10,655 nucleotides of DNA from Candidatus Mediterraneibacter gallistercoris (GTDB lineage: Bacteria > Bacillota_A > Clostridia > Lachnospirales > Lachnospiraceae). A program made the translations under genes and the position numbers. Below, piece by piece: positions 7,040-10,655 of this stretch (position 1 is the first letter of the stretch; every line of letters begins with the position of its first letter). The DNA lies in contig DWWI01000086.1 in assembly GCA_019119745.1 (NCBI GenBank), forward strand, positions 1 to 10,655, in the 5' to 3' direction. Below the pieces are notes generated by a model. The model searched no databases. It saw only the letters and a program-made list of their open reading frames with translations, and was not told the origin of the DNA.

Positions 7040-7060
7040 AGCGGATCTTAAATATCCGCT
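7040..7060 (+). promoter_or_regulatory. Second hairpin in the peptidase leader, able to re-pair with the first
   Basis: AGCGGAT (7040-7046) and ATCCGCT (7054-7060) form a perfect 7-bp stem with a 7-base AT-rich loop. AGCGGATC (7040-7047) is also exactly complementary to GATCCGCT (7014-7021) in the first hairpin's 3' arm, so the two folds exclude each other. There is no T run after it, and the ribosome binding site at 7079 stays outside it. Confidence 0.4.
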
Positions 7061-7078
7061 ATATAGGAAAATAATGGC

Positions 7079-7084
7079 AAGGAG
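7079..7084 (+). promoter_or_regulatory. Ribosome binding site that sets the peptidase start
   Basis: AAGGAG ends at 7084. It is only 2 bases before ATG 7087 but 8 bases before the in-frame ATG 7093, so ATG 7093 is the better start. Confidence 0.7.
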
Positions 7085-7092
7085 ATATGAGT

Positions 7093-10053
7093 ATGAGCAT
7101 ATATGATCTGACAGCATATGAAGTGATACAGGACAAGGATTTATCCGATCTGAAGTCCCATGGTGTCCTTCTGAAACATAAGAAAAGCGGGGCGCGTGTG
7201 CTGCTGATGAAGAACGATGATGAGAATAAAGTATTCTCTATCGGCTTCCGCACACCGCCGTCTGACAGTACGGGAGTGCCGCACATTATGGAACATTCCG
7301 TACTTTGCGGTTCAAGGGAATTCCCGGTAAAGGATCCGTTTGTAGAACTTGTGAAAGGTTCCCTTAATACATTTTTAAATGCCATGACTTATCCGGATAA
7401 GACTGTATATCCGGTGGCGAGCTGTAATGACAAGGATTTCCAGAACCTGATGCACGTATATATGGATGCGGTATTTTATCCGAATATATATCAGAGCGAC
7501 AAGACGTTCCGTCAGGAGGGCTGGAGCTATCATCTGGATGATCCGGACGGAGAACTTACGCTGTCAGGCGTTGTTTACAACGAGATGAAAGGAGCTTTTT
7601 CCTCACCCGAAGGTGTGCTGGACCGTGTGATCCTCAATTCCCTTTTCCCGGATACATCCTATGCAAATGAATCCGGCGGAGACCCGGAGGTGATCCCGGA
7701 GCTTACCTATGAGCAGTTCCTTGATTTCCACAGGAAATATTATCATCCGTCCAACAGCTATATTTATCTTTACGGAGATATAGACATGGAAGAGAAGCTG
7801 AGATGGCTGGATGAAAAATATCTCTCGGCTTTCGATCAGATCGATGTGGACTCTGAGATCAGGTATCAGCAGCCATTCACAGAGATGAAAGAGGTCGTAC
7901 AGGAATATTCCATAGCAAGCGATGAAAATATTTCCGATAATACTTATCTTTCCTACAATAAGGTGATCGGAACATCTCTGGACGAAAAGCTGTATCTGGC
8001 ATTTCAGATCCTTGACTATGCACTCCTGAGCGCTCCGGGCGCGCCGCTTAAGAAAGCTCTTCTGGATGCAGGAATCGGCAAAGACATCATGGGCTCTTAC
8101 GACAACGGCGTGTACCAGCCGATCTTCTCCGTGATCGCGAAGAACGCCAATATGGAGCAGCAGGAAGAGTTTATCCGTGTGATCGAGGACACGCTGAAAA
8201 ATATTGCCGCAAACGGCATCGACCGGAAGGCACTGCGCGCTGGGATCAATTACCATGAATTCCGTTTCCGTGAGGCTGACTTCGGAAACTATCCGAGAGG
8301 GCTTATGTACGGCCTGCAGCTTTACGACAGCTGGCTCTACGACGAGGAGAAGCCGTTCATCCACATGGAGGCAATCCCCACATTTGAGTTCCTGAAGAGT
8401 CAGGTGGAGACAGGATATTTTGAAAATCTGATACAGACTTACCTTCTTGATAACACACACGGTTCTATCGTGATCATCCGTCCGGAGCAGGGACGTACTG
8501 CAAGGATGGACCGCGAGCTTGCGGAAAAACTGCAGTCTTATAAAGACAGCCTGTCCCCGGAAGAAGTACAGAAGCTTGTGCGGGATACGAAGGAGCTTGA
8601 GGCATATCAGGAGGAAGAATCAGCCCCGGAAGATCTGGAGAAGATCCCGGTATTGAAGCGGGAGGATATTTCCAGAGCGATTGCACCAATCTATAATGAT
8701 GAAAAAGAGATCGGCGGTGTGAAGATGGTGCACCACAACGTGGAGACGAACGGCATCGGGTATGTAACATTGATGTTCGATCTCTCCGGTATCAAAGAAG
8801 AGAAACTTCCTTATGTGGGAATCCTTCAGAGTGTGCTTGGTATTATCGATACGACAAATTATGAATACGGCGAGCTGTTTAATGAGATCAATGTTCACAC
8901 CGGCGGTATCGGCACATCTCTGGAGCTTTACACAGATGTGACAAAAGTAAAAGAAAAAGAGTTCCGCGCTACATTTGAGATGAAAGGAAAAGCACTGTAC
9001 CCGAAGATGGATGTGCTGCTCTCCATGATGCGGGAAATCCTTATGGAGTCAAAACTGGACGACGAGAAGAGGCTCAAAGAAATCCTTGCAATGCTGAAAT
9101 CCCGCCTGCAGATGTCCTTCCTCTCATCAGGACATACGACAGCGGCACTCCGGTCTCTGTCGTACACTTCACCGATCGCCAAGTTTAAAGACGATACGGA
9201 CGGGATCGGCTATTATGAAGTAGTCAAAGAGATTGAGGAAGACTTTGAGGGGCATAAGGAAGAACTGATCCGCAGCCTGAAAGCGATCGCGGCAAAAATC
9301 TTCCGCGCAGACAATATGATGGTAAGCTATACGTCATCGGAAGAAGGACTCGAACCGATGGGAAAAGCATTTTCCGCAGTTTGCAGCAGGCTTCATGATG
9401 CTGCGGATGCGGGAGCGGACGCAGATGCAGCAGGCACAGATGAGGTATCCGGGCCGTGCATCCTTCACTGCAGGAAGCGCAACGAGGGCTTCAAGACATC
9501 CTCGAAAGTGCAGTATGTGGCAAGAACAGGAAACTTTATCGACGGCGGCGCTGAGTATACCGGAGCGCTTCAGATACTGAAAGTCATCTTAAGCTATGAT
9601 TATCTGTGGCAGAATATCCGCGTAAAAGGCGGAGCATACGGCTGCATGAGCAACTTTAACCGGATCGGGGAGGGATATCTTATCTCTTACAGGGATCCGA
9701 ATCTGAAAAAGACAATGGAAATCTATGAGGGCGTTGTAGATTATCTGAAAAACTTTAATGTGAGCGACCGCGATATGAACAAATTCATTATCGGTACGAT
9801 CAGTAATATCGATCGCCCGATGAATCCGTCTGCAAAAGGCAGCCGTTCCATGAACCTGTATATGAACCGTGTCACGGAGGATATGATCCGCACGGAGCGC
9901 TCACAGATCCTTGACGCAGATCAGGCAGATATCCGGGAACTTGCGAAAGTGCTTGAGGCGATGCTGAAAGAGCATTCACTCTGCGTGATCGGAAGCGAAG
10001 AGAAGATCGAAGAGAACAAAGAAATGTTCATGGAAGTGAAGACATTAAGCTGA
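7093..10053 (+). CDS. M16C metallopeptidase, presequence-protease (PreP)/insulinase family
   Basis: From ATG 7093 this is a 986-residue protein, the usual size for single-chain M16C enzymes. The inverted zinc motif H-x-x-E-H is His64-Ile-Met-Glu67-His68, and the third ligand is Glu164 in VYNEMKGAFSSPE, 96 residues on as in plant PreP. The segment after the zinc motif, with KGSLNTFLNAMTYPDKTVYPVAS, is characteristic of PreP. A Pfam M16C-associated middle domain should lie near 460-700. The C-terminal half keeps the substrate-binding Arg843/Tyr849 pair in R-V-K-G-G-A-Y-G. Such enzymes enclose short unfolded peptides between two halves and cleave them; mitochondrial PreP degrades targeting peptides. 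No signal peptide or membrane segment is seen, so a cytosolic peptide-degrading role is likely. An Ala/Asp/Gly-rich stretch (769-784) looks like a variable surface loop. era follows after 72 bases and may be co-transcribed. Confidence 0.96.
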   Translation: MSIYDLTAYEVIQDKDLSDLKSHGVLLKHKKSGARVLLMKNDDENKVFSIGFRTPPSDSTGVPHIMEHSVLCGSREFPVKDPFVELVKGSLNTFLNAMTYPDKTVYPVASCNDKDFQNLMHVYMDAVFYPNIYQSDKTFRQEGWSYHLDDPDGELTLSGVVYNEMKGAFSSPEGVLDRVILNSLFPDTSYANESGGDPEVIPELTYEQFLDFHRKYYHPSNSYIYLYGDIDMEEKLRWLDEKYLSAFDQIDVDSEIRYQQPFTEMKEVVQEYSIASDENISDNTYLSYNKVIGTSLDEKLYLAFQILDYALLSAPGAPLKKALLDAGIGKDIMGSYDNGVYQPIFSVIAKNANMEQQEEFIRVIEDTLKNIAANGIDRKALRAGINYHEFRFREADFGNYPRGLMYGLQLYDSWLYDEEKPFIHMEAIPTFEFLKSQVETGYFENLIQTYLLDNTHGSIVIIRPEQGRTARMDRELAEKLQSYKDSLSPEEVQKLVRDTKELEAYQEEESAPEDLEKIPVLKREDISRAIAPIYNDEKEIGGVKMVHHNVETNGIGYVTLMFDLSGIKEEKLPYVGILQSVLGIIDTTNYEYGELFNEINVHTGGIGTSLELYTDVTKVKEKEFRATFEMKGKALYPKMDVLLSMMREILMESKLDDEKRLKEILAMLKSRLQMSFLSSGHTTAALRSLSYTSPIAKFKDDTDGIGYYEVVKEIEEDFEGHKEELIRSLKAIAAKIFRADNMMVSYTSSEEGLEPMGKAFSAVCSRLHDAADAGADADAAGTDEVSGPCILHCRKRNEGFKTSSKVQYVARTGNFIDGGAEYTGALQILKVILSYDYLWQNIRVKGGAYGCMSNFNRIGEGYLISYRDPNLKKTMEIYEGVVDYLKNFNVSDRDMNKFIIGTISNIDRPMNPSAKGSRSMNLYMNRVTEDMIRTERSQILDADQADIRELAKVLEAMLKEHSLCVIGSEEKIEENKEMFMEVKTLS

Positions 10054-10073
10054 AATGTGAAAAAAGTGTGAAC

Positions 10074-10108
10074 GGGGACGTAGTAAAACCCAACTTTACT
10101 ACGTCCCC
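10074..10108. repeat. Perfect 14-bp inverted repeat in the peptidase-era gap
   Basis: GGGGACGTAGTAAA (10074-10087) and TTTACTACGTCCCC (10095-10108) are exact inverted repeats around a 7-base loop ACCCAAC. No T run follows on the plus strand (AATGAAG), so it is not a standard intrinsic terminator in that direction. It fills half of the 72-base gap and ends 5 bases before the era ribosome binding site. The GGGGAC foot resembles REP-like dispersed palindromes, which is an inference that needs a genome-wide count. Confidence 0.75.
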
Positions 10109-10125
10109 AATGAAGAGGAGTATGT

Positions 10126-10655
10126 ATGAAAGATAATTTTAAATCCGGTTTTGTCACTCTGATCGGCAGACCGAACGTAGGAAAGTCTACCCTGATGAAC
10201 CATCTGATCGGACAGAAGATCGCGATCACATCGAATAAACCGCAGACAACGCGGAACCGTATCCAGACCGTTCTTACAACGGAGGACGGCCAGATCGTGT
10301 TTGTTGATACGCCAGGGATCCACAAGGCGAAGAACAAGCTTGGCGAATATATGGTAAATATAGCCGAGCGCTCTTTGAATGAAGTGGATGTGGTGCTCTG
10401 GCTTGTGGAGCCGACCACGTTTATCGGAGCCGGAGAACGGCACATCATCGATCAGCTTAAGAGAGTAAAGACGCCGGTCATCCTTGTGATCAACAAGATT
10501 GATATGGTGAAGAAAGAGGATCTGCTTCCGGCTATTGATACATACCGGAAGGAATATGACTTCGCGGATATCGTGCCGGTGTCGGCAAGGAGCGGAGACA
10601 ATACGGATGAGCTTGTTAAAGTGATTCTGAAATACCTTCCTTACGGTCCTCAGTT
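10126..10655 (+). CDS. era: GTPase Era, N-terminal part (cut by right edge)
   Basis: The first 176 codons of a protein that is normally about 300 residues are visible. The start ATG 10126 has AGAGGAG ending 5 bases upstream. All G motifs are present: the P-loop GRPNVGKS (14-21), the switch-I region KPQTTRNRI (38-46) with the Era-typical double Thr, DTPG (61-64) followed by IHKAKNKLGEYM, NKID (123-126) and the SA motif in PVSARSG (151-157). Era binds GTP and the 3' end of 16S rRNA to help assemble the 30S subunit; the RNA-binding KH domain would lie beyond the window. The IHKAKNKLGEYM sequence after DTPG separates it from EngA/Der and TrmE. In related genomes recO often follows era; that cannot be seen here. 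Confidence 0.97.
   Translation, partial: MKDNFKSGFVTLIGRPNVGKSTLMNHLIGQKIAITSNKPQTTRNRIQTVLTTEDGQIVFVDTPGIHKAKNKLGEYMVNIAERSLNEVDVVLWLVEPTTFIGAGERHIIDQLKRVKTPVILVINKIDMVKKEDLLPAIDTYRKEYDFADIVPVSARSGDNTDELVKVILKYLPYGPQ

Noticed and set aside
7603..8460. A 285-codon open frame on the minus strand inside the M16C peptidase gene
   Set aside because: It lies entirely opposite a gene with clear catalytic motifs, has a Cys/His/Ile/Leu-rich composition typical of an antisense shadow, and shows no recognisable domain.

Overview
This window looks like chromosomal DNA of a gut-type Clostridia, most likely a Lachnospiraceae. That is an inference from the moderate GC content, purine-rich Shine-Dalgarno sites, consensus vegetative promoters (TTGACt-N17-TAcAAT and TTGACA-N17-TATtAT) and the gene types: a Firmicutes-style topoisomerase III, a YitT membrane protein, paired bacterial-PH membrane proteins, an M16C metalloprotease and Era. 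I see no transposase, integrase, tRNA, rRNA or CRISPR array. Coding density is high, and no gap exceeds about 160 bases.

Layout. Positions 1-321 (+) hold the C-terminal part of a GNAT acetyltransferase cut by the left edge. It converges, across 15 bases, on topB (337-2550, -). topB follows a YitT-family membrane protein gene (2581-3423, -) by 30 bases, and both are probably read from one strong promoter at 3483-3511 (-). Divergent from them is an enolase-like gene (3580-4710, +) whose product has lost most of the enolase catalytic residues. A consensus promoter overlapping its stop codon drives two overlapping genes for bacterial-PH (bPH_2/DUF304) membrane proteins related to Bacillus YdbS and YdbT (4832-5350 and 5347-6942, +). 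A 150-base gap holds a large hairpin and a second hairpin that can re-pair with it. It precedes a 986-residue M16C peptidase gene (7093-10053, +). A 72-base gap with a perfect 14-bp palindrome separates this from era (10126 to the right edge, +).

How they fit together. These are mostly housekeeping or envelope genes without one shared pathway: DNA decatenation (TopB), ribosome assembly GTPase (Era), peptide degradation (M16C protease) and membrane proteins (YitT, PH pair). The least ordinary items are the catalytically degenerate enolase paralogue, the alternative-pairing leader before the protease gene, and the perfect palindrome before era. I found no clear multi-gene novel system; the enolase paralogue is the best candidate for undescribed biology.
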